Assembly: GCA_023053685.1 (NCBI GenBank)
Contig: JALIGW010000021.1
Span: 11,995,698 to 12,059,697 of the forward strand
Source: Diadophis punctatus similis
Lineage: Eukaryota > Chordata > Lepidosauria > Squamata > Dipsadidae
DNA: 64,000 bases
Direction: 5' to 3'
Below the pieces are notes generated by a model. It ran no database searches, had not been told where the DNA came from, and was given only the letters and a program-made list of their open reading frames with translations. This document shows positions 47,244 through 57,145 of the stretch, in pieces. Within the stretch, counting starts at the first letter, position 1, and every line of letters starts with the position of its first letter. Position numbers and translations under genes: made by a program.

Positions 47244-47845
47244 TTAGAATAGAATAACAGAGTTGGAAGGGACCTTGAAGGTCTTCTAGTCCAACCCGCT
47301 GCTTGGGCAGGAAAGCCTGTTCTATTTCAGACAAATGGTTGTCCAATCTCTTCTTAAAAACTTCCAGTGTTGGAGCATTCACAACTTTTGGAGACAAGTT
47401 GTTCCACTGATTAATTGTTCTCACTGTCAGGAAATTTCTCCTTAGTTCCAGGTTGCTTCTCTCCTTGATTAGTTTCCACCCATTGCTTCTTGTCCTGCCT
47501 TCTGGTGCTTTGGAGAATAGCTTGACTCCTTCTTCTTTGTGGCAACCCCTGAGATATTGGAAGACTGCTATCATGTCTCCCCTAGTCCTTCTTTTCATTA
47601 AACTAGACATAACCAGTTCCAGCAGCCGTTCTTCATATGTTTTAGCCTCCAGTCCCCTAATCATATTTGTTGCTCTTCTCTGCACTTTCTACATCTTTTT
47701 TTACATCATGGTGACCAAAAGATGACTCAACATCTTTTTTTACATCATGGTGACCAAAATTGAATGCCGTATTCCAAATGTGGCCTTACCAAGGCATTAT
47801 AAAGTGGTGTTAACACTTCACATGATCTAATTTCTAGGAGGTTAC
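47244..47845 (-). pseudogene. CR1 LINE 3' region
   Basis: The minus frame 47131-47685 includes RRATNMIRGLEAKTYEERLL, RRTRGDMIAVFQYLRGCHKE and RTINQWNNLSPKVVNAPTLE, the CR1 polymerase C-terminus. It is followed by the CR1 3' UTR. A 28-base segment (ACATCTTTTTTTACATCATG) is duplicated at 47691 and 47730, breaking the frame upstream. Confidence 0.9.
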
Positions 47846-48000
47846 CCCCAAGTTAGTTTAATTATATTTTGTGTGTCATAGCATCAAGTATTTGGAGCAG
47901 TTATTTCACTCTGTAAGCAAATAGTCTGCAGGCTAACCTGGGGAACAGAAAAAAAAATCCCAGAATAAAGCAACGGCAAACCATTTCATAACAGAAGTGA
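47846..48000. other. unassigned sequence
   Basis: No supported feature. Confidence 0.35.
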
Positions 48001-48015
48001 AAAGGAAGGAGAAGG

Positions 48016-48097
48016 AGAATAGAATAGAATTAGAATTCTTTATTGGCCAAGTGTGATTGGACACACAAGGAATTTGTCTTTGGTGCATATGCTCTGA
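48016..48097 (-). mobile_element. L3-like LINE tip inside a purine tract
   Basis: GAATTCTTTATTGGCCAAGT through GGTGCATATGCTC, the same 3' end as 36-95, with a short AATAG tail to its left. Confidence 0.8.
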
Positions 48098-48536
48098 GAA
48101 GGAGAAGGAGAAGGAGAAGGGAAATCCATGGGAAGGGGAAGGGGAAGGGGAGGGGAGGGGAAGGGAAGGGAAGGGAAGGGAAGGGAAGGGGAAGGGGAAG
48201 GGAAGGGAAGGGAAGGGAAGGGAAGGGAAGGGGAAGGGGAAGGGGAAGGGAAGGGAAGGGAAGGGAAGGGAAGGGAAGGGGAAGGGGAGGGGAGGGGAGG
48301 GGAAGGGAAGGGAAGGGAAGGGAAGGGAAGGGGAGGGGAGGGAAGGGAAAGGGAAGGGGAAGGGGAAGGGGAAGGAGAGGGGAGGGAAGGGAAGGGAAGA
48401 GAAGAGAAGAGAAGAGAAGAGAAGAGAAGAGAAGAGAAGAGAAGAGAAGAGAAGAGAAGAGAAGAGAAGGGAAGGGAAGGGAAGGGAAGGGAAGGGAAGG
48501 GAAGGGAAGGGAAGGGAAGGGAAGGGAAGGGAAATC
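48098..48536. repeat. (GGGAA)n/(GAGAA)n purine array
   Basis: Pentamer and hexamer purine units bounded on both sides by GAAATCCATGG (near 48121 and 48531). Frames of up to 207 codons are artefacts. Confidence 0.95.
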
Positions 48537-49320
48537 CATGGTAACATGGGGAACATGTTTAGGTGCCATTATGATTCTTTGAGATTTTAGAGACCACAAT
48601 GTCTCATATTGCTCTCTTTTAATCAGATGTTTCAACATCAAAGGCACATTAAGGCTATTTTTATCCTGATTATTATCAGAAAACAGGAGGTTTTTTTAAA
48701 AAAAAATGAGTCTGTGCTTGATTGCATCCAGAGCACAATTTAATCCACAAATGCATTGTTTGGAGTTGTGTCTGTTGAACAGTTGCCCTTTTATCTTGTC
48801 TGTACCAGAAGTCTGAAATGGAATTAGCAAGCAGGTTTTTATGCTGAAAAATAAATCTTTGTAATTTATTACTGAAACATCAAGTGTTGTTTTCCTTCCG
48901 ACCAGAATCAAATATTCAGATTCACACCTCTCTCTGTGTGTGACTATACATTTTTCACATTTCATAGTTTTCGGACCATTTTATGGTCACGGAATGATAA
49001 AACCTTGGACCATACAAAGCACAAGAATGCAAGAGCTCAGCTAGACTAGACCACAGCACCACTTAATTCTGTAACAAAGGGCAGAAAGTCGCACTTCCAA
49101 TCAATACATGAAGTTAAATTCAATTATAATTGAAATTAGGCTGTGATTAATACATAGCTCATGCCAATGTCCATAATTTTAAAAAAAGTTAAGTCAATGC
49201 TGCATGAAAATATTCATGTTGAACAAGATTGCATGGCAGCTGTATTGGAAAAGAAAGTTTAAAAATGAACCTCCAGGCCCACAGAGCTATTTGGAAAAGT
49301 TAGCTTTAAATATTTATGTG
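48537..49320. other. unassigned sequence
   Basis: No supported feature. Confidence 0.4.
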
Positions 49321-50160
49321 AGAAGAAGGGGAAGGGAGAAGGGAAGGAGAACAAGAAAGAGAAGGAGAGGAAAGGAAAGGAAACATACAAGGGGAAAGGA
49401 AAGGAAAAGAAAGGAAAGGAAAGGAGTAAAGGAATAAAGGAGTTAATGTGGATAAAAGACAAGGAAAGTGAAAGAAAGGGGAAGGGGAAGGGTCCTACGG
49501 GAGTTGGGCGGCATATAAAAACGACCAAATAAAAACAACCAAATAAATAAATAAGGAAAGAGAAGGAAAGGAAAGGAAAGGAAAGGAAAGAAGGAAAGGA
49601 AAGGAAGATTGAAGAAGGAAGGGGAAGGGAAGGGAAGGGAAGGGAAGGGAAGGAAAGGAAAGGAAAGGAAAGGAAAGGAAAGGAAAGGAAAGGAAAGGAA
49701 AGGAAAGGAAAGAAGGAAAGGAAAGGAAAGAAGGAAAGGAAAGGAAAGGAGTAAAGGAGTAAAGGAGTAAAGGAATAAAGGAATAAAGGAGTTAATGCGG
49801 ATAAAAGACAAGGAAAGAGAAGGAAAGGGGAAGGGAAGGGAAAGATAAAAGATGAAGGGAAGGGAAGGGAAAATAAAAGAAGAAAGGAAGAGAGGTTAAT
49901 GGGGATAAAAGACAAGGAAGGGGAAGGGAAAGGGAAAGGGAAAGGGAAAGGGAAAGGGAAAGGAAAGGAAAGGAAAGGAAAGGAAAGGGAAAGGAAAGGA
50001 AAGGAAAGGGAAAGGAAAGGAGTTAATGGGGATAAAAGACAAGGAAAGCGAAGGGAAGGAGAAAGGAAAGGGAAAGGAAAGATGAAAGATGAAGGGAAGG
50101 GAAAATAAAAGAGGAAGGGAAGAGAGGTTAATTGGGGATAAAAGATGAGGAAGTAAAAGG
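49321..50160. repeat. (GGAAA)n purine array with recurring GTTAATG-GATAAAAGA spacer
   Basis: A spacer of the form GTTAATGNGGATAAAAGACA occurs near 49440, 49790, 49892, 50021 and (variant) 50127. It partitions the array into irregular higher-order units. The 329-codon minus frame is an artefact. Confidence 0.95.
49491..49556 (+). mobile_element. LINE 3' tail embedded in the purine array
   Basis: GGTCCTACGGGAGTTGGGCG then GCATATAAA and AAAT units, the same terminus as 41098. Either the array grew from this tail or the LINE landed in the array. Confidence 0.65.
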
Positions 50161-50750
50161 GAAACAAGAATAAAACTTTTTCTACAGAGAACAAATAGAA
50201 TGCCACAGATGTTGTCGGGTGGATAAAATGTCCAGCCTGAAATGACACTCTCTAAAGTAGCAATAAGAATAAAATGACAGGATTCTCAGCTGAGCAATGA
50301 AACAGCCCATTTGAAGAGCCAAATGACAGCTTGCCAGCTAGACTGAAAGCATGTCCAGGTTGGAATGGTAGTTTCCTTAGTGAAGTGCTGGTGGCAAAGC
50401 TCTACGGAGAGCAGAGAGAGGCAACAGGTAATGACCACAGAATAAGGGTGTTTGCAATGAAGGATCGCTGTGTAATCAACCTTCTCAAGGTAACATGACA
50501 ACATCAGGACTGGAGACACAACCCCCATGGTGGCCCAAATGAAATAACAGTTGTCTGAAGAGTCTGAGTAGAGTCCACCATTATTACTGTCATTCTGCTT
50601 CTTTCCTTATACTGGAGACTGAGCAGCCCCAATGCCTGCTTCTACCAATACCATTAAAAGTCCATTTGAACTCTCCGGTTAGTTTCCCCCCCCCCCCATG
50701 GTTTCCACGAGGTCAGCTTTTCATCACCAACCTGATAGAAGACTTGACTG
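50161..50750. other. unassigned sequence
   Basis: No supported feature. A C9 run lies near 50688. Confidence 0.4.
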
Positions 50751-50945
50751 AATAGAATAGAATAGAATAGAATAGAATAGAATAGAATAGAATAGAATAG
50801 AATAGAATAGAATAGAATAGAATAGAATAGAATAGAATAGAATAGAATAGAATAGAATAACAGAGTTGGAAGGGACCTTGGAGATCTTCTAGTCCACCCC
50901 CCTGCTTAGGCAGGAAACCCTACACCGCTTCAGACTGTTTTATTC
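50751..50945 (-). mobile_element. CR1 LINE 3' UTR with (AATAG)n tail
   Basis: About 21 AATAG units (50751-50857) are the expanded complement of the CR1 TTCTATTCTA tail. They are followed by ACAGAGTTGGAAGGGACCTT. A clear case of microsatellite seeding by CR1. Confidence 0.88.
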
Positions 50946-50974
50946 CTTCTGTTGAAACCACATTTTTTTGCTTA

Positions 50975-51127
50975 AAATCTGTAGAGATTCTCAGTCATCC
51001 AGGTTATGGTCGTCCCAAAGGTGCTTTTTTTCAGAAGGCAACTGGACTGTCTTGTTTTTTTCTTTTCTTTTGAAGATGTTTTGCTTCTCATCCAAGAAGT
51101 TTCTTCAGCTCTGACAGGATGGTGGGG
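50975..51127 (-). mobile_element. Penelope-like repeat with degraded core
   Basis: The minus form reads AGAG, CTGAAGA, a TTCTTGGATGAGAA hairpin, then AAAACATC where GAAAC is expected. One core A/G change would disable it. Confidence 0.62.
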
Positions 51128-51366
51128 TGTTAAAGTAATGATGTAATAGCTGAACAGCTGCTGTAAGGCTGTAATACTGAAATGATGATGCAATGAGAAT
51201 GAGTCAGTGGGGTTATTTAACTTATCACTTTAAGAGGCTGTATATATAAGAGAGGCCCTGTCAGGGCGTTCTCTCTCTCTGTATGCGCTTCTGGGCTGTA
51301 GTTGATGATTGATTGCCTGACTTTGCCTAGTATGTGTATGTATATATTCCTTGTATATAAACCACT
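51128..51366 (+). mobile_element. possible LTR fragment
   Basis: Starts TGTTAAAG directly after the Penelope-like repeat and contains a TGTATATATAAGAG promoter-like box near 51240. It is interrupted by the LTR at 51367. No duplication was found, so this is tentative. Confidence 0.3.
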
Positions 51367-51765
51367 TGTCAGGGTTCCAGAAAACATCCCCAATGAAATA
51401 AAACTCCAAGGCTAGAGGTTCCTCAGAGTTCCAATTTATTAGAGATGTCATGTTGGCACATCTGGGAAAACCTGAATCTGAAAGCTTCCAGGTTTTCCCC
51501 ACCCAGTTGAAAGTTCACAACCCTGCCCCACACCCACACCCACAACTTCATCACATGGTTCAACCAAATCTTCACATTCAACTGGATACAATCTCCAGGC
51601 AGTCCCAAGCAGGTGCAGGCAAATGTCCTTGAATAAGGAATGTTGTTATAACTAAGTTTCTACCGCTCCAACAAAAAACAAAACAAAAACCCTCCCAATT
51701 TCCCCCAGACTCAAATATGTGGCAGTCAGGAAGCAAAAAGAAAAAAATGGCTTCCAAAACTAACA
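51367..51765 (-). mobile_element. solo LTR, family 2 copy B
   Basis: A 399-base TGTCAGGGTTC...CTAACA unit flanked by a perfect 5-base duplication CCACT (51362-51366, 51766-51770). Homologous to 38770-39554. Confidence 0.85.
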
Positions 51766-51799
51766 CCACTATTTGAAAGACAAACCTCTTTTTTATTTC

Positions 51800-51835
51800 A
51801 CGATGGGTCGGACACGACTTCGCAACTAACAAAAA
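51800..51835 (+). mobile_element. BovB 3' terminal fragment
   Basis: ACGATGGGTCGGACACGACT then TCGCAACTAAC, the BovB end also seen at 25116 and 31020. Confidence 0.75.
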
Positions 51836-52950
51836 CAAATCTCAGCCATTGTTGCAAACCTCATTTTTTTCTAATTTGGTAATATAGCTTTCCAAATTTT
51901 TAAAAAAAAAACTACACCAAATGAAGCTACTTAGAAATGCACATTATGAAAAATAGCAGCAACTTTCAGGGCAAACCCGTTAAATCACATTTCCAAAATG
52001 GTGTTGCGACCGGAAAAAAAAAGTTGGACGCGAAATTTTAAAAATGAAAAACGTTCCCACTTCTGGCAAGGTGGAAGTTGGCAACAGCGTCAGTCATTTT
52101 AACAGGCTTAATATTCTCAACAGGTCTCTCGAAGCGCGGAGAGGAGAGGTGAGGAAAAATTTAAAACAAGTCACCAATTAAGTAAGAGTCAAAATGTTGA
52201 CACAAAGTAAGCAACATAAACATGGAAAAGACAGTAATTTCTTTCCATTCAAAACATAAACATAAAATCAGTAACTCGGTGCATTACTAACGTACCTCGC
52301 GGTAAGCAGATTCAGCATAGAATAATCCTCCAACTCTAAAAATAACCCCGTAATGCACTCTTTCAGTGCCTGGTTTCCTCTTTTGATTATAAACAAAATG
52401 GAAAACTGTCAAAAGCTTTTCTGATTGCAAATGCTCTGGACAATTTAAAGCAATCAGATGCTCAACAGGATGTCGGGACTAAAAGCTGTCTTAATTGTGA
52501 TCCCCATGAATATATCTGGAGAGGCCGTAGATTGTTCCATAAGGTGCTAAAGGTATGAAACACAAGATTACTCCGAGACACTCGCCGGCAGTTACAGAAA
52601 AGCTATCTAAAGCACAGAGAGACAGATAATCAGCCAAAGCCAGCCAAAGAGAGGACATGAATCATATCTTCCATCTTCAACCTCCCGACATAAGTGGCAG
52701 AGATTTTTTTAAAAAAATATCAGAATGAAAAGGCTCTACTTGGCAAAGAGAAAAGTTCTTTTTATCTTTGAGATAATAAGTCAGCCATAACTTAATAGCC
52801 ATGGCAGGCTTTTGAATGGCAAACCAAGTTTAAATAGGCATCTAAACATCATTGAGTCTTAAAACAATCTCAGGTATATATAGGAAGCTGTGATGTTTCC
52901 TTCCATACACCAGGATGACTCGACAGAAAAAACTGGTGAAGAGCTGATAG
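51836..52950. other. repeat-free stretch, possible conserved noncoding element
   Basis: About 1.1 kb without a recognised transposon or microsatellite and without a supported frame. Composition resembles conserved noncoding DNA, but this is not demonstrable by eye. Confidence 0.3.
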
Positions 52951-53019
52951 GGAAGAGAACCTGGCCTAGAGGTTAAAACTCCTGCCTTACAAGCAGACTG
53001 GCCAGGTTCAAATCCCACT

Positions 53020-53080
53020 AAGGGTATGGCTATCTGACGAGAGCAAAATAGCTCGAAATAGATCTATAATAGTCTCCCTT
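53020..53080 (+). ncRNA. type I hammerhead ribozyme, complete core
   Basis: Stem I outer AAGGG (53020-53024) pairs with CCCTT (53076-53080). Stem I inner CTAT (53030-53033) pairs with ATAG (53069-53072). Next come CTGACGA (53034-53040) and stem II GAGC/GCTC with loop AAAATA (53041-53054). GAAA (53055-53058) is followed by a short stem III around GATC. The cleavage triplet is ATA (53066-53068). All invariant core positions are present, and the stem I internal loop faces loop II as in natural fast-cleaving forms. Activity is not shown by sequence alone. Confidence 0.75.
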
Positions 53081-53131
53081 TATTTTCATTTATCAGCAAA
53101 AAATGTTACACACACACACACACACACACAC

Positions 53132-53175
53132 ATCAAGTAGGGTTGATATATATATTAGTATCAACCCTACTTGAT
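53132..53175. repeat. perfect inverted repeat (17-bp arms)
   Basis: ATCAAGTAGGGTTGATA and TATCAACCCTACTTGAT are separated by 10 AT-rich bases, just after a CA run, within the SINE. Confidence 0.9.
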
Positions 53176-53413
53176 ATGGAAACGTATAACTAGTTTTTCC
53201 CCTAACTGCTTGTATAAGGATTATCCTTTATATTATTCACATTGTCTTGTATGAACTGCACCAGTAGAGGCTAAACCAATTTTGTTGTATACATGATGTA
53301 CAATGACAATAAAGGCTTTGACTTTGACTTTGACTTACTTCTGTTGTTTGGGACAAAGTTGGTAAAGTTAGGTCTAGGTAAAAGCAGGTGAGATAACAGA
53401 TGTGATTCATATA

Positions 53414-53765
53414 CAGTAATCCCTCGCTATATCACGGTTCACCTTTCACGGTCTCGCTGCTTCACGGATTTGCATCGTGCATTGTGTTCTGCATTCTGAT
53501 TGGCTGATTGGTAAAACAGCTTGCCAAGAGCAGTGAAATACACGTGAGGCCAGGGGTAAAATCCTCCCGGTTCGCACAGTTCAACAACCTGGTGGCGTTC
53601 GCGGCGCGGGGCTTCCCCCACCCGCTTCCCCCGCCCACCTGGATGTCGGCATCTGCGTTCTTTTGCCCTCTGCGCATGCGCAAAGCTGAAATTACTACTT
53701 CATGGATTTCGCCTATCACGGGTTCTTTTTGGAACGTAACCCCAGCGAAAAACAAGGGATCACTG
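53414..53765. mobile_element. Tigger/pogo-like MITE flanked by TA
   Basis: CAGTAATCCCTCGCTATATC to AAACAAGGGATCACTG, with TA on both sides. A GC-rich hAT-like segment (about 53556-53696) related to 8824-8992 is nested inside. Confidence 0.78.
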
Positions 53766-53767
53766 TA

Positions 53768-54580
53768 TAACAGAATAACAAAGTTGGAAGGAACCTTGGA
53801 AGTCTTCTAGTCCAACTCCTGTTCTGGAAGAAAACCCTACACCAGTGATGGGGAACCTATGGCACGCGTGCCACAGGTGGCACACGGAGCCATATCTGCC
53901 AGCACGCGAGCCATTGCCCTAGCTCAGCTCCAACATGCATGTGCACTCTGGCCATCTAATTTTCGGCTCACAGAGACTCTGGGAGGGTGTTTTCGGCTTC
54001 CGGAGGGCCTCCGGCGGGTGGTGGAAGGTGTTTTCACCCTCCCCAAGCTCCAAGGAAGCCTCTGGAGCCTGGGGAGGATGAAAAACGGGCCTACTGGGCC
54101 CACCAGAACTTGGGAAACAGGCTGTTTCTGGCCTCCAGAGGGCCTCCAGGGTGGTGGGGGAGGCCATTTTCGCCCTCCCCAGGGATTGAATTATGGGTGT
54201 GGGCACTCGCGCATGCGCGATAGCGCGCGAGCACGCTCTTTCGGCACCCAAGGAAAAAAAGGTTCGCCATCACTGCCCTACACCATTTCAGATAAATGAT
54301 TGTCCAATTTCTTCTTAAAAACCTCTAGTGTTGGAGCACCCACAACATCTGGAGGCAAGTTATTCCACTAATTAATTGTTCTATCAGGAGATTTCTCCTT
54401 AGTTCTAGGTCGTTTCTCTCCTTGGTTAGTTTCCATCCATTGTTTCTTGTCTTCTTTGGAAAATAGCTTGACCAAATCTTGCCAAATCTTCTTTCTGGCA
54501 ACCCCTCAAATATTGGAATACTGCTATCATGTCACCCCTAGTCCTTCTTTTCACTAGACTAGATATACCCATTCACCTAC
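53768..54580 (-). mobile_element. CR1 LINE 3' end split by hAT
   Basis: 53768-53842 and 54276-54580 are continuous CR1 sequence (AAGTTGGAAGGAACCTTGGA to CTAGTCCTTCTTTTCACTAG) interrupted by the hAT element. The coding end is decayed. Confidence 0.85.
53843..54275. mobile_element. non-autonomous hAT element inside CR1
   Basis: CAGTGATGGGGAACC to GGTTCGCCATCACTG with a perfect 8-base duplication CCCTACAC (53835-53842, 54276-54283). CR1 is continuous once it is removed. The interior contains CCTCCCCAAGCTCC-type repeats shared with the elements at 62 and 63.6 kb. Confidence 0.9.
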
Positions 54581-54690
54581 ATCTTCTTGTAGGTAAAGAT
54601 TCTTCTAAACAAAACAATACATCAACATGATAAAATATCACTTCAGCTACTTTAGAAATTATGTTCTCAATATTAATTTTCTATGTAGAG

Positions 54691-54759
54691 GAATGTATGT
54701 ATGTATGTATGTATGTATGTATGTATGTATGCATGCATGCATGCATGTATGTATGTATT
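54691..54759. repeat. (ATGT)n/(ATGC)n microsatellite
   Basis: ATGT units with an internal block of ATGC. Confidence 0.95.
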
Positions 54760-54794
54760 GAAAGGTGTTCAGTCATGCATACCTTCACCAGCCT

Positions 54795-55062
54795 GTGTTT
54801 ATGGAGATTCTCCATAATTCAGTTCATTGTATTGTCCCAAAGGAGCTTTTTCCAAAAGGCAACTGGACTTTCTTGTTGTTATTTTTCTTGAAAATTTTCA
54901 CTTCTCATCCAAGAAGCTTCTTCAATTCTGACTTCAGAGGAAGCCTCATACAGAAGTAGTTCCAAAGTTAAACTGAAGAAGCTTCTTGGATGAGAAGTGA
55001 AATGTTTTCAAGAAAAAAACGTCAAGGAAATCCGGTTGCCTTTGGGACTCTACAGATCTGTT
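54795..55062. mobile_element. head-to-head Penelope-like repeats
   Basis: A minus copy (54795-54945) faces a plus copy (54965-55062), giving an imperfect palindrome around TCATACAGAAGTAG. In the plus copy the core reads CTGAAGA, TTCTTGGATGAGAA, GAAATG, i.e. C to T in GAAAC. Confidence 0.62.
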
Positions 55063-55285
55063 TCCTTCGTGATGTTGTCATTGTCCTCATGACTTCCTTC
55101 ATTGATTGGATGAACAGCTGCTCAAAGGGTATGCTCCTTTTCATAACCTGAAAATTATTTTCCATGGCTTTCTTGATTATATTGGACCACTTTCTGCTGG
55201 GATACAATCTCCTTATTGCTTTCACAACAAAGTTTTACTTAACCTTACCTAGGACGGTGTCTTAGATATCTTCTTCAGTTCATTC

Positions 55286-55320
<35 letters not shown>

Positions 55321-55962
55321 TCAGTACACCAACCATTGGACCTGGTTAGATTTATAATTAATCTTTTCAATTTCAGCACTTACTCTTAACTCAAGCTGCT
55401 ACTTAACTACTGATGTAACTTCTATTCCTATAGCCAATTGTCTACATTCTAAGCTCTTTCTTTTTAAAATTTTCCATAGCAAGAAAGTCATCCAAGCATT
55501 GAGCTTTAATATGTTTCATGTCATTATTATCTGCTTTAAACTACTGAAAATCATATTGTTATCACTACTTCTCTCCTTTTCAGCTGCTTCATTAAACGCA
55601 TGATACTTAACATTTTTTCCCCTGGTATTTTTCCCCCAGCTCTATATCCTGAATAGCTGCCTGAGAAGAGTTAGCCCTGACATTAGTACAATTTGTCAAA
55701 CCAAATTATACCTGAACTGATAAAGCCATCCGGAAAAGTAGCATTTAATTACAGAATCTCCATTCCAGGTAATGCCCATGGCCTCAAACTGACTGCCAAC
55801 AATACGATCCTGGCTCTGTGCTCAGTGAACCAGAAATATTGCCAAAACCAAGAGGTACCATGTTTTACTAATATAAATGTAGAAAAAGCAGTCAGGTTTT
55901 GGTGCAGGTCCTTTTGGGAAATGGGACAATGAGTAATATTGTACCATACACCCCTCCAAAAA
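55063..55962. other. unassigned, with (TTG)n at 55283-55320
   Basis: About 12 TTG units; no gene supported. Confidence 0.5.
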
Positions 55963-56511
55963 AGAATAGAATAGAACAGAATAGAATAGAACAAATACTG
56001 GAATGAAGAACGGAACGGAACAGAACAGAACAGAACAGGAGAAAGAGAAGAAGGAGAAGGAGGAGAGAAAGAGAAGCAGAGAAAGAATAGAATAGAATAT
56101 AGAATAGAATAGAATAGAATAGAATAGAATAGAATAGAATAGAATAGAATAGAATAGAATACAATACAATACAATACAATACAATACAATACAATACAAT
56201 ACAATATAATAGAATACAATAGAATATAGAATAGAATAGAATAGAATAGAATAGAATACAATCGAATATAGAATAGAATATAGACTAGAATAGAATATAC
56301 TAGACTAGACTAGACTAGACTAGACTAGACTAGACTAGAATAGAATATACTAGAATAGAATATACTAGATTAGACTAGACTAGACTAGAATAGAATAGAA
56401 TAGAATAGAATATACTAGAATAGAATATACTAGATTAGACTAGACTAGACTAGACTAGACTAGAATAGAATAGAATAGAATAGAATAGAATAGAATAGAA
56501 TAGAATAGAAT
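55963..56511. repeat. 0.55 kb AATAG-derived pentamer array
   Basis: Blocks of TAGAA, GAACA, ACAAT, TAGAC and mixed ATAGAATATAC units, all single-step variants of AATAG, grown from the LINE tail at 56512. Tyrosine/serine-rich minus frames are artefacts. Confidence 0.95.
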
Positions 56512-57145
56512 TCTTTATTGGCCAAGTGTGATTGGACACACAAGGAATTTGTCTTTGGTGGATATGCTCTCAGTGTACATAAAAAGACAAGATACATTCG
56601 TCAAGAATCATGAGGTACAACACTTAATGATTGTCATAGGGTACAAATAAGCAATCAGGAAACAATCAATATTAATATAAATCGTAAGGATACAAGCAAC
56701 AAGTTACAGTCATACAGTCATAAGTGGGAGGAGATGGGTGAGAGGAATGATGAGAAAAACTAATAGTAATAGTAATGCAGCCTTAGTGAATAGTTTGACA
56801 GTGGTGAAGGAATTATTTGTTTAGCAGATTGATGGTGTTCAGGAAAAAAACTGTTCTTGTGTCTAGTTGTCTTAGTGTGCAGTGCTCTATAGTGTTGTTT
56901 TGAGGGTAGGAGTTGAAACAATTTATATCCAGGATGCGAGGGTCAGTAAATATTTTCATGGCCCTCTTTTTGACTCATGCAGTATACAGGTCCTCAATGG
57001 AAGGCAGGTTGGCAGTAATTGTTTTTTCTGCAGTTCTGATTATCCTCTGAAGTCTGTGTCTGTCTTGTTGGGTTGCAGAACCGAACCAGACAGTTATAGA
57101 GGTGCAGATGATAGACTCAATAATTCCCCAGGGAATTAGCTTCCT
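56512..57145 (-). pseudogene. L3/L2-clade LINE, C-terminus and 3' UTR
   Basis: The longest copy of the family. On the minus strand it reads ESIICTSITVWFGSATQQDR and LQRIIRTAEKTITANLPSIE, then a premature stop, KKRAMKIFTDPRILDINCFN and a 3' UTR. It ends at AATAAAGAATTC and the pentamer array. 5'-truncated and inactive. Confidence 0.85.

Larger units (their letters stand above)
52955..53340 (+). mobile_element. tRNA-derived SINE carrying a hammerhead ribozyme
   Basis: The head has box A TGGCCTAGAGGTTAA and box B GGTTCAAATCC (53005-53015). The body is a complete hammerhead fold (53020-53080), then a (CA)n run and a 17-bp-arm hairpin (53132-53175). The tail ends ACAATGACAATAAAGG followed by CTTTGA units (about 53310-53335), a LINE-type 3' end. 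It is the only copy of this family in the window. Confidence 0.7.

Noticed and set aside
49259..50248. 329-codon minus frame
   Set aside because: Purine-array translation (F, P, S, L) without a domain.
52960..53020. tRNA gene
   Set aside because: The tRNA-like head continues directly into the hammerhead and LINE-like tail, so it is a SINE head.
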